A stretch of DNA of 64,000 bases from Rhodoferax ferrireducens (GTDB lineage Bacteria > Pseudomonadota > Gammaproteobacteria > Burkholderiales > Burkholderiaceae_C): NCBI GenBank assembly GCA_002083775.1, contig MTEI01000008.1:1-64000 (forward strand), given 5' to 3'. The position numbers and the translations under genes are program-made. A model generated the notes under the pieces. The model was given only the letters and a program-made list of their open reading frames with translations, made no database searches and was not told the DNA's origin. This document shows positions 34,477 to 43,697 of the stretch, in pieces; position 1 is the stretch's first letter; the number at the start of each line of letters is the position of its first letter.

Positions 34477-34896
34477 GATGCTGGCGCGATAGTCATTGAA
34501 AAAGCAAGAAATTTGGTTGAAATATTCCTGCTTTTACGAAGTTAAGCCATCTTTTGTTCAACATAACCAGATGCCTTTGCGCACCCGGCAAGAGCAACTC
34601 CAGGTTTTGTGTGCCGTCAGTGGCAACCGCACGGATGACAAACTGCAATGGCGCTGCCAGGTCAAATTCGGGGCAGCTGGTCATCGGGCGGGGATATATG
34701 CCAAATTGGCCTCCAGCCCTTACACAGAAAGGGCTAAAAGCTATTGATTTTGATATAAATGTCCAACCCGTAGCTGAAGCCTGCCCGGTATTTTTTGTAC
34801 AGCGCGATCTCGTTTATCTTCTTGCGCCTCGATGGCGCGCCATCGCCGGGGAGGGAATGCTGGCATGTTGTCGGCCCGCATGACCCGCCCGCCGTT
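34477..34896. other. Gene-free stretch with a repeat
   Basis: No gene is seen. The stretch holds a palindromic repeat at 34715-34735 and, at about 34520-34543, GAAATATTCCTGCTTTTA, which resembles the shared promoter element but has no gene behind it. The rest looks like ordinary spacer. Confidence 0.4.
34715..34735. repeat. Palindromic repeat
   Basis: AGCCCTT-ACACAGA-AAGGGCT has 7-bp arms and is followed by AAAAGCTATTGATTTTGATAT. It is a member of the family seen at 19289 and 37803. Confidence 0.6.
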
Positions 34897-37677
34897 CTAG
34901 CCGGTATTGCGCACCCCCCCGGCAATCGCGTTGACGGTCAAAAACAGCCGACCCAGCAGCTTGCTGGCTCTTTCGCCGGTGTCAGGGCTGCTGGCATCGC
35001 CGGTACCATCGCTGCTCAGCACCAGTCGCCATTGCCGCAGCAAGTCAATCTGTTGCCGGTGCAAGGCGGCCAGTGGTGTCTGGCGCAGTTGCAGGGCAGC
35101 CAATTGGGTTGGCCGCCGCTGTGCCAGTGGTTGCTTGAACAGGTGTTGCAAAAAGGTGCGGGTCAAGGCAAATTCCGCGTCAATCTGACCCAGAAAACGG
35201 TCTCGAACAGCCGGGTCTTCCACCAGCGCTGCATAGCCGTGCATGACTTCCTGGTCAGCCTGCAACACCGCCAGCTCGATGTTCATGAAAACGTAGCGCA
35301 ACAAGGGAAACCGGTTGATATCGGCACACAGCAACTCAAAAAGCGCTGGCTCCGCTTGCTGCAGCTGCTGCAGCGCGGTGCCCGCGCCATACCAGCTCGG
35401 CAGCAGGTAGCGCGACTGGTTCCAGCTGAACACCCACGGAATGGCGCGCAAATCGGCCAGTGTGCGATGCCCGGTGCGCCGGGCCGGGCGCGAACCGATG
35501 CGCAGCTGTTCCATCACATCAATCGGGGTGGCCTGGGCAAAAAAGTCCATGAACCCCTCGCCGCTGATCAGCTGCTGGTACTTGGCCATGCTGGTGTGCA
35601 CCAGCAGTTCCATGATCTGGGGCAGCTCCGGTGCCGACTGGGTATGTTGCGCGGCGCGCGCCGTCATGCCCAATACCCCGGCCAGTTGCGACTCCAGGTT
35701 GTAGCTGGCGGTCAGCAGGTTGGAATATTTCTGCGAGATGGTTTCGCCCTGTTCGGTCATGCGAAATGCGCCGCGCAGCGAACCCTGTGGCAGCGCCTCC
35801 AGAAAACGGTGCGTGGGGCCAGCACCGCGCCCAATTGAGCCGCCGCGCCCATGAAAGAAGCACAGGTTAACCCCGCAGGCATCGCCCACTTGGGTGAGTT
35901 CGAGTTGCGCCCGGTACAGCGCCCCTTGGCTGGCCAAGATGCCGCCGTCCTTGCAACTGTCGCTGTAACCCACCATCACCTGCTGCTGCGGTTTGCGCCC
36001 GTTGGCAGTAGCAGCCAGGGTGCAGGCTGTGACCGGATGCGCCAGAAACGGGTGCAGGATTTTGGCCGCACCCAGCAGATCGTCTATGGTTTCAAACAGT
36101 GGCACCACCCGCAGCAGGCAGCGACAGCCAGCCGGGTCGTACACCAGCAGCCCGGCTTCACGCGCCAGCAAATACACCGTCAACAGGTCCGAGCAACTGC
36201 GGGTCATGCTGACGATGAGCGAGCCGATGCCATCCGCGCCATACGCCTGGATATGCCGCGCCAGCACGCGGTAACAGTCCAGCACCGCATCGGCCTCGGC
36301 ACCCACGCGCAGGCCAGGCAGCAAAAAGGGCCGCGGGCAAGCCAGCTCGGCGATCAGAAACGCCAGGCGCTTGGGTTCTGGCCAATCGGCATAGTTGCTG
36401 TCTTGCAGGCCGGCTGCGGCCAGCATCTGCGCCACGGCGCGGTCATGAAAAGCGCTGTTTTGGCGCACATCCAGCACCGCCAGATGAAAGCCGATGGTAT
36501 CGACCAGGCGCCTGGCGTTGAACACCTCCATGTCGGCCAGCCGGTGTGCGCCGATGTCACGCAGCGACTGGTCCAGCAGGGCCAGATCAGCCGACAGCTC
36601 GGCCGGTGTGGGGTAGCTGCCGGGCGCGTCATCCAGCGTTGCCGCGTGATCGCGCACCACGGTCAAGGGCAAGCCAGCCATCATCAGATTGAGGGCTTGC
36701 CGCCAGGGCTCAATCGGGTTGCGTGCCAGTGCTTCGGCCCCTGTGGCACCCAGGCGGGCCGCCCGTTCACCCAGCCACTGCTGCAAGCCAGCTGGAACGG
36801 GCTGCAGCTGGTCCGACAGACTGAGCTTGGCCGCCAAATCCACCAGGCAGCGATGGATCACACCCAGGGCATTGAGGCGCAAGTCCTGCAGCGATTCGGC
36901 GGTGACCTCGGCGGTAACCAGCGCGTGGCCGTCCCGGTCGCCACCGACCCAGGTGCCAAAGCCGAGTTGTGGAAACTGGCTTTGCTGCAAGGCCTCCCTT
37001 GAAAAACCCTGATTCAGCCAAGCCGCTTTCAGCCGGTTGTCCAGCAACGGCAGGGTTTGTGGGAACACATTTTTCAGGTAATGGATGACGTTCCTGCGCT
37101 CCGAGCGTAGTTCCGGTTTGTCCAGATAGATGTTGCCGGTGCGCCAGAGCAGCTCCAGCTGTTCCTTGATCTCATCGCGGTTTTGCTGGCGTTCTGACGG
37201 GGTCAAAATCGGGTTTTCATTTTTGACCAACAGCAGGTAAATGGCGCGGTGCTTGGCAATCACCGATGAGCGCTTGGCCTCGGTCGGGTGGGCGGTGAGC
37301 ACCGGTTCGATGTGCACCGCCGCCAGACTGGCGGCAATGGCACTTTCTTCAAACCCGTCGGCCTTGAGGCGCAGCAGCGTGTTGCCCCAAAGCCCCCGCT
37401 CGTGGGACGGGCCATGCGCCGTCTCCATCATCCGGCGCAGCTGAACTGCGGCGTTTTCCTCAACCATGCCAAGCAACTGAAAGGCAATCGAGTGCAGCTG
37501 GCAAGCCTGTTCCACCGACACCGGATGCGCCGCTGGCACCTCGGCTGGCTCGCGCCAGGGCATGATGGCAGCCACCGAATGCAGGTCGAGTTCTTGCAGA
37601 ACCTCGCTCAGGCAGGTGAGCACAAATTGCAAGTCTTTGTTGATTTTGTCCTGCAGCAAAACGCTGACGTCGGTCAT
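34897..37677 (-). CDS. ppc: Phosphoenolpyruvate carboxylase
   Basis: Ppc adds bicarbonate to phosphoenolpyruvate to give oxaloacetate, refilling the citric acid cycle. The 926-residue protein has the active-site His in VLTAHPTEAKR (about residue 130), VMVGYSDSCKDGG, the mobile loop FHGRGGSIGRGAGP and the invariant C-terminus RNTG. Length is normal. It is followed upstream on the same strand by a carbonic anhydrase gene, which supplies bicarbonate. Confidence 0.98.
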   Translation of the reverse strand: MTDVSVLLQDKINKDLQFVLTCLSEVLQELDLHSVAAIMPWREPAEVPAAHPVSVEQACQLHSIAFQLLGMVEENAAVQLRRMMETAHGPSHERGLWGNTLLRLKADGFEESAIAASLAAVHIEPVLTAHPTEAKRSSVIAKHRAIYLLLVKNENPILTPSERQQNRDEIKEQLELLWRTGNIYLDKPELRSERRNVIHYLKNVFPQTLPLLDNRLKAAWLNQGFSREALQQSQFPQLGFGTWVGGDRDGHALVTAEVTAESLQDLRLNALGVIHRCLVDLAAKLSLSDQLQPVPAGLQQWLGERAARLGATGAEALARNPIEPWRQALNLMMAGLPLTVVRDHAATLDDAPGSYPTPAELSADLALLDQSLRDIGAHRLADMEVFNARRLVDTIGFHLAVLDVRQNSAFHDRAVAQMLAAAGLQDSNYADWPEPKRLAFLIAELACPRPFLLPGLRVGAEADAVLDCYRVLARHIQAYGADGIGSLIVSMTRSCSDLLTVYLLAREAGLLVYDPAGCRCLLRVVPLFETIDDLLGAAKILHPFLAHPVTACTLAATANGRKPQQQVMVGYSDSCKDGGILASQGALYRAQLELTQVGDACGVNLCFFHGRGGSIGRGAGPTHRFLEALPQGSLRGAFRMTEQGETISQKYSNLLTASYNLESQLAGVLGMTARAAQHTQSAPELPQIMELLVHTSMAKYQQLISGEGFMDFFAQATPIDVMEQLRIGSRPARRTGHRTLADLRAIPWVFSWNQSRYLLPSWYGAGTALQQLQQAEPALFELLCADINRFPLLRYVFMNIELAVLQADQEVMHGYAALVEDPAVRDRFLGQIDAEFALTRTFLQHLFKQPLAQRRPTQLAALQLRQTPLAALHRQQIDLLRQWRLVLSSDGTGDASSPDTGERASKLLGRLFLTVNAIAGGVRNTG

Positions 37678-37785
37678 GGTGTTTTCTCTTTTTGGGGGCA
37701 GAAAAAGTGGTGAATGTCAGCGTTGGGGCTGGGCGAAGCGTCGATGCACGCTGCTGGCAGCCACGCTGCGGGCTGCTTGGTTTTA

Positions 37786-37846
37786 TATGACAAATCAGCC
37801 GCTAGCCCTTTGTGTATAAGGGCTAACAGCTACATTTATCATATTC
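37786..37846. repeat. Palindromic repeat between can and ppc
   Basis: The core TAGCCCTT-TGTGTAT-AAGGGCTA (37803-37825) is flanked by an outer pair ATATGA / TCATAT, so the whole unit is about 60 bp. It lies in the 167-bp gap between the two genes and could act as an RNA hairpin. Confidence 0.65.
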
Positions 37847-38525
37847 ATTCAAGTGCTGTGGATGGTGTCTTCAGGTAGCGCGAATGGACTGCCAACACGG
37901 CTTGCTCAATCACCTGATCGAGTTCCGGGCCGGATGTCAGCGAGGTTTGCAAGTCGTGCAGGCGGCCATCTTGCAGGCCGTAAATCCAGCCATGCAGCAC
38001 CAGTGCCTGACCACGCTTCCAGGCATCGGCCACCAGCGTGGTGCGGGCCACGTTGCGCACCTGTTCAATGACATTGATCTCGCACATGGCGCGCCAGCGG
38101 GTGGCGTCATCCGGCAGCGCGTTGAGAAAACCGAGGTGCCGGTCACGCGCATCCTGAATGTGGCGCAGCCAGTTGTCGATCAAGCCCAGCGCCTGGCCTT
38201 CCAGCGCTGCCCGGACGCCGCCGCAACCGTAATGGCCGCAGACGATGATGTGCTGCACTTTCAGCGCATCAATCGCGTAGTGCAGCACCGACAGGCAGTT
38301 GAGGTCGGTATGCACCACCAGATTGGCCACGTTGCGGTGCACAAACACCTCACCCGGTCTCAATCCGGTGATCTGGTTGGCCGGTACCCGGCTGTCTGAG
38401 CAGCCAATCCACAGGTATGCCGGGCTTTGCAAGGCGACCAATTCGGCAAAAAAATCCGGGTCGACGGCCACCATCTCATCGGCCCAGTGGGCGTTGGCGG
38501 CAAAAAGTTCGGGCAGGTATTTCAT
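37845..38525 (-). CDS. can: Beta-class carbonic anhydrase
   Basis: The enzyme interconverts CO2 and bicarbonate in the cytoplasm. From the ATG at 38525 the 226-residue protein begins MKYLPELFAANAHWADEM, and the zinc ligands fall at Cys42 and Asp44 (GCSDSRVP), His98 and Cys101 (CGHYGCGG), the same positions as in Escherichia coli Can. The pairing with ppc makes sense because Ppc uses bicarbonate. Confidence 0.96.
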   Translation of the reverse strand: MKYLPELFAANAHWADEMVAVDPDFFAELVALQSPAYLWIGCSDSRVPANQITGLRPGEVFVHRNVANLVVHTDLNCLSVLHYAIDALKVQHIIVCGHYGCGGVRAALEGQALGLIDNWLRHIQDARDRHLGFLNALPDDATRWRAMCEINVIEQVRNVARTTLVADAWKRGQALVLHGWIYGLQDGRLHDLQTSLTSGPELDQVIEQAVLAVHSRYLKTPSTALE

Positions 38526-38704
38526 TTTTGATGCGCTCAGGTTTCTCAGCTGGTCACAAGCCCACGACAAGGGCGTTGCGCAGAATCAATCCGATCAGGC
38601 TGTGCTGTAAAAGGGGGGCCTCCATGGTCGGGCTCATGGCTTGTGAAAAGGCCCGTCTGCTCGTTGAAGCGCCAAAACCTGAATCGCAGCCGCAGATAAA
38701 CAAC

Positions 38705-38753
38705 GATATGAGCCGCTAACGCTTACTGGATAAGCGCTAGCTGCTAGCATATC
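38705..38753. repeat. Palindromic repeat upstream of can
   Basis: GATATG (38705-38710) and CATATC (38748-38753) enclose CGCTAACGCTTA-CTGGA-TAAGCGCTAG. This is the most complete intergenic member of the palindromic family in the window, with both inner and outer arms. Core bases here are AGCGCTTA instead of AGCCCTTA. Confidence 0.7.
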
Positions 38754-38773
38754 CATAGAATCCGCGAGCCAGA

Positions 38774-39688
38774 TCAATGGCTGGTCTGTTGAATGCCAGC
38801 CAAGACCCAGCCCGTGTTGCCCTGGCGTGACTTCATCAAATGCCAGACCTCGTCGAACACCTCGTCCGCTTCGGTGCTGTCGGCCCGGATCACCCCGGTG
38901 AACTGCACGCTGACCAGGTAGCGTTGTGGGTCTTCGTCCACCTCCAGCACTGCGGCATGAAGGCTGACCACATCGGTTGTCTGGGTCGAAGGGCCGCGCT
39001 CGGCCAGTTCCAGTTTCAATTCGGCAAACATTTCAGGCGTGGTGAACTCGCGGATGTCGTCAAGGTTGCTTGCATCATGCGCTGCCTGCAGCCGGATAAA
39101 GTTCACCTTGGCATGGCGTTCAAACCCTGCCACGTCAAAATCGTCCGGAATCCGCTTGCCCTGTGCAGCGCCAGCGCCCAGCGCTGAGCCAATTCCAGAT
39201 GCACCGCCGGCAGGCATGGCCACCTCGTATGCTGGGGTCGGCTGGCCACCAGCCGGGCCGACGCCTGCCGGGGTGTATTGCATGACGCCCGAGCGCGCAG
39301 CCCCAGACTGCCGGGATGCCGCACGTTTGCGCATGAAGAAACCGATCGCCACCATCACGGCCGCTGCCAGCAGCCCAATCATGAGCATTGAGGCCAGTTC
39401 ATCACCAAAACCCAGGTGCGATGCCAGCGCTGCCAGCCCCAGGCCAGCGGCGAGTCCGGCCACCGGACCCATCCACGAACGCGAGGATGCCCCAGCGGTG
39501 GCGCCCGCCGCAGCAGGAGTCGCCGCAGCAGCGGGGGTTGCGGCGGCCGGCGACTTGTCTGGCGCGGCTTGGCGTTGCGCGCCCAAGGACTTGCCAGAGC
39601 CCATGCGCTTGGCGGCTTCGGCATCGAGAGCCACCATTGACAGGCCGAGCGTGAAAACCACGGCCAGCATTGAAAAGAACTTTTTCAT
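38774..39688 (-). CDS. Exported Tim44-domain protein
   Basis: The 304-residue protein has a signal peptide (MKKFFSMLAVVFTLGLSMVALDAEA), an Ala/Pro-rich linker, a hydrophobic helix pair (PVAGLAAGLGLAALASHLGF and MLMIGLLAAAVMVAIGFFM) and a C-terminal Tim44-like domain (FERHAKVNFIRLQAAHDASNLDDIREFTTPEMFAEL). AGGAG lies seven bases before the ATG. Bacterial Tim44-domain proteins are membrane-anchored; their role is not settled. The low-complexity Ala segment at about residues 50-75 is typical. Confidence 0.85.
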   Translation of the reverse strand: MKKFFSMLAVVFTLGLSMVALDAEAAKRMGSGKSLGAQRQAAPDKSPAAATPAAAATPAAAGATAGASSRSWMGPVAGLAAGLGLAALASHLGFGDELASMLMIGLLAAAVMVAIGFFMRKRAASRQSGAARSGVMQYTPAGVGPAGGQPTPAYEVAMPAGGASGIGSALGAGAAQGKRIPDDFDVAGFERHAKVNFIRLQAAHDASNLDDIREFTTPEMFAELKLELAERGPSTQTTDVVSLHAAVLEVDEDPQRYLVSVQFTGVIRADSTEADEVFDEVWHLMKSRQGNTGWVLAGIQQTSH

Positions 39689-39841
39689 CTGAATATCTCC
39701 TGTGAAATGAAACAAAACCGTAAGAATAGGGCGCCTACATTCTCTGAAAAAGCACTATTTCAGAGACGAATAGTTCGAGAAATACGGAATTTCTGGCAAC
39801 CTTGATTGAGCAAACTGCGACGAGACCATCGCCGCACAGGG

Positions 39842-40222
39842 TCATGCACGCGTCGCCCGACGGGCGGACCAAATCAGTGCCTGCCCGATGGCTGCACCCC
39901 CCGCCAGCACCAGCAAGCCGATGGCCCACACCACCCAAGCCAGCGGCGACAGCCAGGTGGCAGCACTGGGCAGCGCCGACAGTGCTGATTCAAGCCAGGG
40001 CAACAGGCCCATTGCGGCAGCCTTGAACCCGACCAGCCACTCCGGCGGCAGCCATTGGGCCAGCCAGGCGGGCAGCGCCACACTTTCAAGACGATGCGTT
40101 TGCTCAGCGAGCGCGCCCGCCCCAGACATCGACCAAACCAGCAAAGAATGCAGCACCCAAACGCCGGTTGACCAGATAGCCAGCAGCACCCCTGTCACGA
40201 TCAATACAAGTGAATAAAGCAA
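39842..40222 (-). CDS. Small membrane protein of unknown function
   Basis: The 126-residue protein has helices at about 2-30 and 90-118 with a Trp/Pro-rich amphipathic middle (LPAWLAQWLPPEWL, LPWLESALSALP). No family is recognised. The start at 40222 is a TTG with only a weak ribosome site, so the true start may be an inner GTG. It lies 153 bp upstream of the Tim44-domain gene on the same strand. Confidence 0.5.
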   Translation of the reverse strand: MLYSLVLIVTGVLLAIWSTGVWVLHSLLVWSMSGAGALAEQTHRLESVALPAWLAQWLPPEWLVGFKAAAMGLLPWLESALSALPSAATWLSPLAWVVWAIGLLVLAGGAAIGQALIWSARRATRA

Positions 40223-40458
40223 TGCAGATCCGTTTCTTTGAATTGAGATGCCGCCATCTTGCCCTGTTGCGACGGCGTCAAGAAGCAGGCAAAAACACTT
40301 TTACGTTCCTGTTTTTCCGAACCAACTATCAGCTTTTATCCACTTAAATGCAGGACTTTCACCCTAGACTCATGTCTCTGTCGCAGTAAGTCGCCCAATC
40401 CGCCGGTCAACCTGGCGAATGGTATGACTTGCGTGACCTCTAACCCTGGGAACTCTTT

Positions 40459-41418
40459 ATGCAAACTATTGCACCCCTATGGCTTTGGGCCACTTTTGTC
40501 GGCATCGTGCTGGTGTCGCTGTTCATTGACTTTGTTGTGCTCAAAAAGCAGGGCTCACACGACATTGGCGTGAAAGAAGCGCTGAACTGGTCGATGGTCT
40601 GGATTGCCCTGAGCTTTTTGTTCAACGGCCTGTTTTGGTGGGCGGTAAAAGACAGCACCGGTTCGAGCGAGATCGCCAACACCAAGTCACTGGAGTTTCT
40701 GACCGGCTACCTGATCGAGAAATCGCTGGCCGTGGACAACATCTTTGTGTTTCTGATGATCTTCACCTACTTCGCGGTGCCCACGCACTACCAGAAACGC
40801 GTGCTGATGATCGGCATCATCGGTGCCATCGTGCTGCGCACCATCATGATTCTGGTGGGCGGCTGGCTGCTGGCCGAGTTCCACTGGATCTTGTATGTGT
40901 TCGGTGCGTTCCTGATCCTGACCGGCGTGAAGATGTGGTGGGCGGCCGGCAAAGAGCCTGACCTCAACGACAACCCGGCTTTGAAACTGCTGCGCAAACT
41001 GCTGCCGGTGAGCAAACACTACGACGGCGAAAATTTCTGGACGGTGGAAAACGGCAAAAAAATCGCCACGCCACTGTTTATGGTGATCTGCCTGATTGCG
41101 CTGACCGACGTGATTTTTGCGGTGGACTCGATCCCCGCTATCTTTGCGATCACCAGCGACCCCTTCATTGTGCTCACCAGCAACGTGTTCGCCATCCTGG
41201 GCTTGCGCGCCATGTACTTTTTGCTGGCAGCGGTGGCCAACAAGTTCCATTTGCTCAACTACGGGCTGGCGGTGATTCTGGTGTTCATCGGCACCAAGAT
41301 GTGCCTGATTGATATCTACAAAATCCCGGTGCTGTTCTCGCTGGGCGTCGTGGTGGGTATTCTGGCGCTGACCATGCTGCTGAGTGTGCGCACCGCCAAA
41401 CCTGAGCCCAAGGGCTAA
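40459..41418 (+). CDS. TerC-family membrane protein
   Basis: The 319-residue protein has seven to nine helices and the family blocks EKSLAVDNIFVFLMIF and LTDVIFAVDSIPAIFAIT, where acidic residues within helices suit cation transport. Length and spread match the Alx/TerC group, some of which export manganese. It lies alone, with a 236-bp upstream region. I looked there for a manganese-sensing yybP-ykoY RNA and could not fit one. With the TerB-like proteins and antiporter it adds to an ion-stress theme. Confidence 0.92.
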   Translation: MQTIAPLWLWATFVGIVLVSLFIDFVVLKKQGSHDIGVKEALNWSMVWIALSFLFNGLFWWAVKDSTGSSEIANTKSLEFLTGYLIEKSLAVDNIFVFLMIFTYFAVPTHYQKRVLMIGIIGAIVLRTIMILVGGWLLAEFHWILYVFGAFLILTGVKMWWAAGKEPDLNDNPALKLLRKLLPVSKHYDGENFWTVENGKKIATPLFMVICLIALTDVIFAVDSIPAIFAITSDPFIVLTSNVFAILGLRAMYFLLAAVANKFHLLNYGLAVILVFIGTKMCLIDIYKIPVLFSLGVVVGILALTMLLSVRTAKPEPKG

Positions 41419-41558
41419 GCGGCCAGACGACAGGGCTGGCCCAGTTTGGCGTGCCAGACATCGAGGCCACCCTGTTCGGCCGCTGCCCGCCGATGCCGGG
41501 TCACGGCCAAGCAATGCGCCCGCCTGAGGCGCATCAGAAGGCGTGGTGGCTCGTCACG

Positions 41559-42671
41559 TCAAAGCTCAAGAAATGTGCCCAGCCCAAGTCCGACGCCTAG
41601 CGCGGCCATGGTTTGTGCCCGTTGTGACTGCTGCCGAGGCGATGCTCCTTTCGGCAAAGTCAACCGGCTGTCGTCCTGGTAGACGGCATCCAGAAGGCTT
41701 CGCGCTGATGAGAAGTCGCGCACGGTTTGTTTCTCCTCCTGGCGTTGCCGGAGCTTGAGCAACCAGCGGCCGCTTTGCAGTTGATCCGCCAGATAGGCCG
41801 GCCAGGTGCGTCGGTTCTGGGCCTCGATCAGCGCCTGACCGGGTTGCCAGTGCATAGGGACGTGGTCCACGCCACGGGCAGCAGTTGGGCGAGCCAGAAC
41901 CATCAGGTTGTCATCGTCAGCATGGTTGTGTGCCACCACATTCCAGCCGCCCGCCTGAAGGGTTTGGTGCAGCGATGTCTGGGTGAAATACAGCGTATGC
42001 GCCCTGAAAAACATGTAGCTGGGCGCGCAAAACCGGGTCGCATTCGGCACTTCGATCAACAAATGCCCGCCCGGCGATGTTTTTTGGGCCAGCAATTGCA
42101 AAGTCTCGACCGGGTCGACCAGGTGTTCCAGAACGTGGAACATGCTGATCAGACCATAGTGCTGGTCGGCATGGTCAGGCAGAACCCGGTGCAGCGCGCC
42201 GTGTTCCACCGACAGACCCAATATCTCACGGGCGAAGGTGGCATAACCGGCATGGGGCTCGATGCCGCGGGCCCGCATGCCACGTTGACGCATCAGGTCA
42301 ACAAACTCGCCACTCGAGGCCCCGATGTCCAAGGTGACGCTGGAAGTTGGCAGATGCCTTGAGCCATGACCCAGATGCGTTTGCAGCCACGCCCATCGGT
42401 CGCGGGCATGGCGACCGGCTCGCAGTACGTGCCGCAGCGCGGGCGAGGCGGCTTGCTTGTAATCTTGCCGGTAACGGTGGGTGTACCAGGCCTCCAACTC
42501 CTGCCGGGTCGGCAGCGGATCAATACGGCCCAATCCGCAGCAACTGCAATTGACGGTGAGCAAGGGCTCACCCGTTTTGCCATCGACGCGGGCGATTGGC
42601 TCGGCTTGTTGGGAGCCGCAAACGGGGCACGGTGTAAGGGTGGTGTTGGATGTACTCATGGGCCTGGGCAT
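41559..42671 (-). CDS. SAM-dependent methyltransferase with zinc-binding start
   Basis: The 370-residue protein starts with a four-cysteine ribbon (CPVCGSQQ...CSCCGL) followed by RIDPLPTRQELEAWY, a layout of sugar or lipid C-methyltransferase-like proteins, then the SAM motif LDIGASSGEFVDLMRQRGMRARGIEP and FHVLEHLVDPVETL. Starts at 42671 (MPRPMSTSN) and 42659 are both possible. The substrate is unknown; neighbours (ExoD-like, lipid kinase) hint at the cell surface. Confidence 0.8.
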   Translation of the reverse strand: MPRPMSTSNTTLTPCPVCGSQQAEPIARVDGKTGEPLLTVNCSCCGLGRIDPLPTRQELEAWYTHRYRQDYKQAASPALRHVLRAGRHARDRWAWLQTHLGHGSRHLPTSSVTLDIGASSGEFVDLMRQRGMRARGIEPHAGYATFAREILGLSVEHGALHRVLPDHADQHYGLISMFHVLEHLVDPVETLQLLAQKTSPGGHLLIEVPNATRFCAPSYMFFRAHTLYFTQTSLHQTLQAGGWNVVAHNHADDDNLMVLARPTAARGVDHVPMHWQPGQALIEAQNRRTWPAYLADQLQSGRWLLKLRQRQEEKQTVRDFSSARSLLDAVYQDDSRLTLPKGASPRQQSQRAQTMAALGVGLGLGTFLEL

Positions 42672-42763
42672 GTTGGATAGGTGTTGCGCTGATCTGCCAG
42701 CGGCCAGCGGGCAAGTGAAAACGCTATGGTGGGGGTTCTTTGGCTGTGGGTGACGGGATGACG

Positions 42764-43420
42764 TCAAGGCCAAAACAATGACATCAGCTGCAGGGCGACC
42801 ACTGAGCCGCCCCACCACAACAGCACCACCGAAGCCACTGCAACTGCGGTAGCGACGTAGCCCGCCATCAGCATGACGCCGTCCCTGAGCCGCAAACCCC
42901 ATGACAGCAAGACAATGGCCAGCGCCGGCAGCACATTGTCAAAACTGACGACGGGAACCGGTGTCGCCATGGCCAAACCTGCCACCGTCAGCATCAGACC
43001 ATTGAGCAAGCGCGCTGGCCTGTTGCTCAGCGGCAGCAGGCGCGGCCGACTCACGCGGCCAATCGTGCCGACCGCCCGACTGACCATACGTGCCAGAAGC
43101 GTCTTGACGCGTGCATTCAATCCCCGCTTGGCAAGCCAACGTGGCAGGGGAACCTGATGGCTCAGGCACAACCCGCAAGCGACAAACACGCTCAATGCAC
43201 CTACTGCCAATCCCATGCCAGGCAGGGCAACCGGTAACAGAAGCGGCATGGCCAGCAAGCCCAGCCAGACCAGCCGTGTTCGGGCGTTTTCACCGATGGT
43301 CTCCGTCAGGGTGCCGCCCATTGACGCAACTTGCGCCATGGCCATCCGCTCAATGGCAGATCGTCTCTTGTTTGGCAAGTCTTCTGAAGCTTTGACGGGT
43401 GAATTGAGCGTGTGGGGCAT
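42764..43420 (-). CDS. ExoD-like membrane protein
   Basis: The 218-residue protein has the ExoD family layout: a polar start, LTETIGENARTRLVWLGLLAMPLLLPVALPGMG, CLSHQVPLPRWLAKR and several C-terminal helices. ExoD affects exopolysaccharide production in rhizobia by an unknown route. It lies about 90 bp upstream of the methyltransferase on the same strand. Confidence 0.75.
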   Translation of the reverse strand: MPHTLNSPVKASEDLPNKRRSAIERMAMAQVASMGGTLTETIGENARTRLVWLGLLAMPLLLPVALPGMGLAVGALSVFVACGLCLSHQVPLPRWLAKRGLNARVKTLLARMVSRAVGTIGRVSRPRLLPLSNRPARLLNGLMLTVAGLAMATPVPVVSFDNVLPALAIVLLSWGLRLRDGVMLMAGYVATAVAVASVVLLWWGGSVVALQLMSLFWP

Positions 43421-43583
43421 GGATATCAGGCGCGCCCTTTTGGCGCAAGAATTTGCAAATCTGTGCACTGTAGGCGGGCGATTCACTGGATACCAGCAGT
43501 TTTTTGAAACCTTAAGCATCGGAAAAAACTGACTTAAAACCAGTTTTCCAACGCAAAATAAAGGATGATTCAGTCCATGCCCC

Positions 43584-43697
43584 ATGCCCAATACCCGACA
43601 CCCCAACGCCGTCCGTCTTGAGTTCGCCTCCGGCGCCTTGGTTCAACCCAAGCTGTCAGGTGCTGCCACCTTGGCCGACCTGCTGCAGAGGGACTGA
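43584..43697 (+). CDS. Possible 37-residue leader peptide
   Basis: An ATG frame codes MPNTRHPNAVRLEFASGAL then VQPKLSGAATLADLLQRD and its TGA overlaps the ATG of the next gene by one base. The overlap and the near-normal amino-acid mix make a small coupled gene possible; there is no clear ribosome site. No family is recognised. Confidence 0.3.
   Translation: MPNTRHPNAVRLEFASGALVQPKLSGAATLADLLQRD

Noticed and set aside
40310..40458. Manganese-sensing yybP-ykoY riboswitch upstream of the TerC gene
   Set aside because: The conserved loops and helix pairs of that RNA could not be fitted; only scattered matches.
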